This document shows positions 63,966-64,000 of a DNA stretch of 64,000 bases, piece by piece. Position numbers and translations under genes: made by a program. Position 1 is the stretch's first letter. Each line of letters begins with the position of its first letter. A model generated the notes under the pieces. It worked only from the letters and a program-made list of their open reading frames with translations. It had not been told where the DNA came from and searched no databases. Source of the stretch: Winogradskyella thalassocola (GTDB taxonomy: Bacteria > Bacteroidota > Bacteroidia > Flavobacteriales > Flavobacteriaceae); assembly GCF_900099995.1 (NCBI RefSeq), contig NZ_FNCZ01000006.1, positions 1 to 64,000 on the forward strand. Reading direction: 5' to 3'.

Positions 63966-64000
63966 GTCATTGCGAGGAAGCATGACGAAGTAATCTGTTG
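63966..64000. repeat. Start of a REP-like dispersed repeat at the window edge
   Basis: GTCATTGCGAGGAAGCATGA followed by CGAAGTAATCTGTTG resembles the palindromic intergenic element (core CATTGCGAGG, then GACGAAG and AATCT) found dispersed in many bacterial genomes (from recall). Only its left part is inside the window. Confidence 0.6.

Overview
The window is AT-rich chromosomal DNA from a member of the Bacteroidota, almost certainly a marine-type flavobacterium (family Flavobacteriaceae; I do not assign a genus). The evidence is consistent. Type IX secretion (T9SS) type B sorting domains occur on three large surface proteins, with a PorP/SprF-family protein and a PorE-like OmpA protein beside one of them. 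There are many Bacteroidota-style lipoproteins with an Asp/Asn-rich stretch after the Cys, a TonB-dependent-receptor-like barrel, a GSCFA protein, and promoters of the Bacteroidota type (TTG, 16-20 bp, TAnnTTTG) instead of -35/-10 boxes. No phage, insertion sequence, CRISPR array or rRNA operon is seen.

Layout. 1-804: C-terminal part of a T9SS surface protein cut by the window edge. 805-1254: gene-free stretch with two terminators. 1255-3879 (-): FadL-like porin and a Tyr/Gly/Trp-rich lipoprotein, divergent from proS. 3981-5919 (+): proS, tRNA-Glu(TTC) and rpsT, the last two apparently on one transcript. 6003-10601 (-): ECF sigma factor, a membrane TPR protein and a large periplasmic TPR-CHAT protease with a C-terminal anchor. 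This is the most interesting candidate signalling system in the window. 10699-13995 (-): three lipoproteins of unknown function and a frameshifted small gene. 14010-15677 (-): fhs. 15818-17193: era and a small membrane protein, overlapping tail to tail. 17213-25739 (-): T9SS cluster of a 1,891-residue repeat adhesin, a PorP/SprF protein and an OmpA/PorE-like protein. 26103-28265 (-): protein with five LysM domains.

28630-35255 (+): der, a secreted C-type-lectin-like T9SS protein and a TonB-receptor-like barrel. 35252-39017 (-): three TPM-domain proteins, LemA, a MerR regulator and an M23 peptidase, divergent from alaS. 39238-46336 (+): alaS, GSCFA protein, membrane protein, lipoprotein and PQQ-propeller protein. 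46474-50064 (+): two paralogous histidine kinases and a LuxR-type response regulator. 50113-50850: lipoprotein. 50930-52428 (-): coaD and ddl. 52554-55811 (+): PASTA protein, rluD, yaaA and a TPR membrane protein. 55966-58708 (+): a second TPR histidine kinase/LuxR regulator pair. 59083-60867 (+): a 4-TM protein, a SIMPL-domain protein and a LipL32-like protein. 60952-61518 (-): secreted protein. 61749-63957 (+): TspO/MBR-type membrane protein and a DEAD-box RNA helicase, then the start of a REP-like repeat at the right edge.

Two themes link the genes. One is cell-surface biology: T9SS cargo, its partner proteins, carbohydrate binding and envelope peptidases. The other is envelope sensing: a sigma/TPR/CHAT module and two TPR-kinase/LuxR systems. 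The promoter of the second kinase pair and that of the LipL32-like operon share an unusual layout, a CGGGG box at a fixed distance from a perfect -7 element with no TTG at -33. This suggests the operon is a target of that two-component system (inference).
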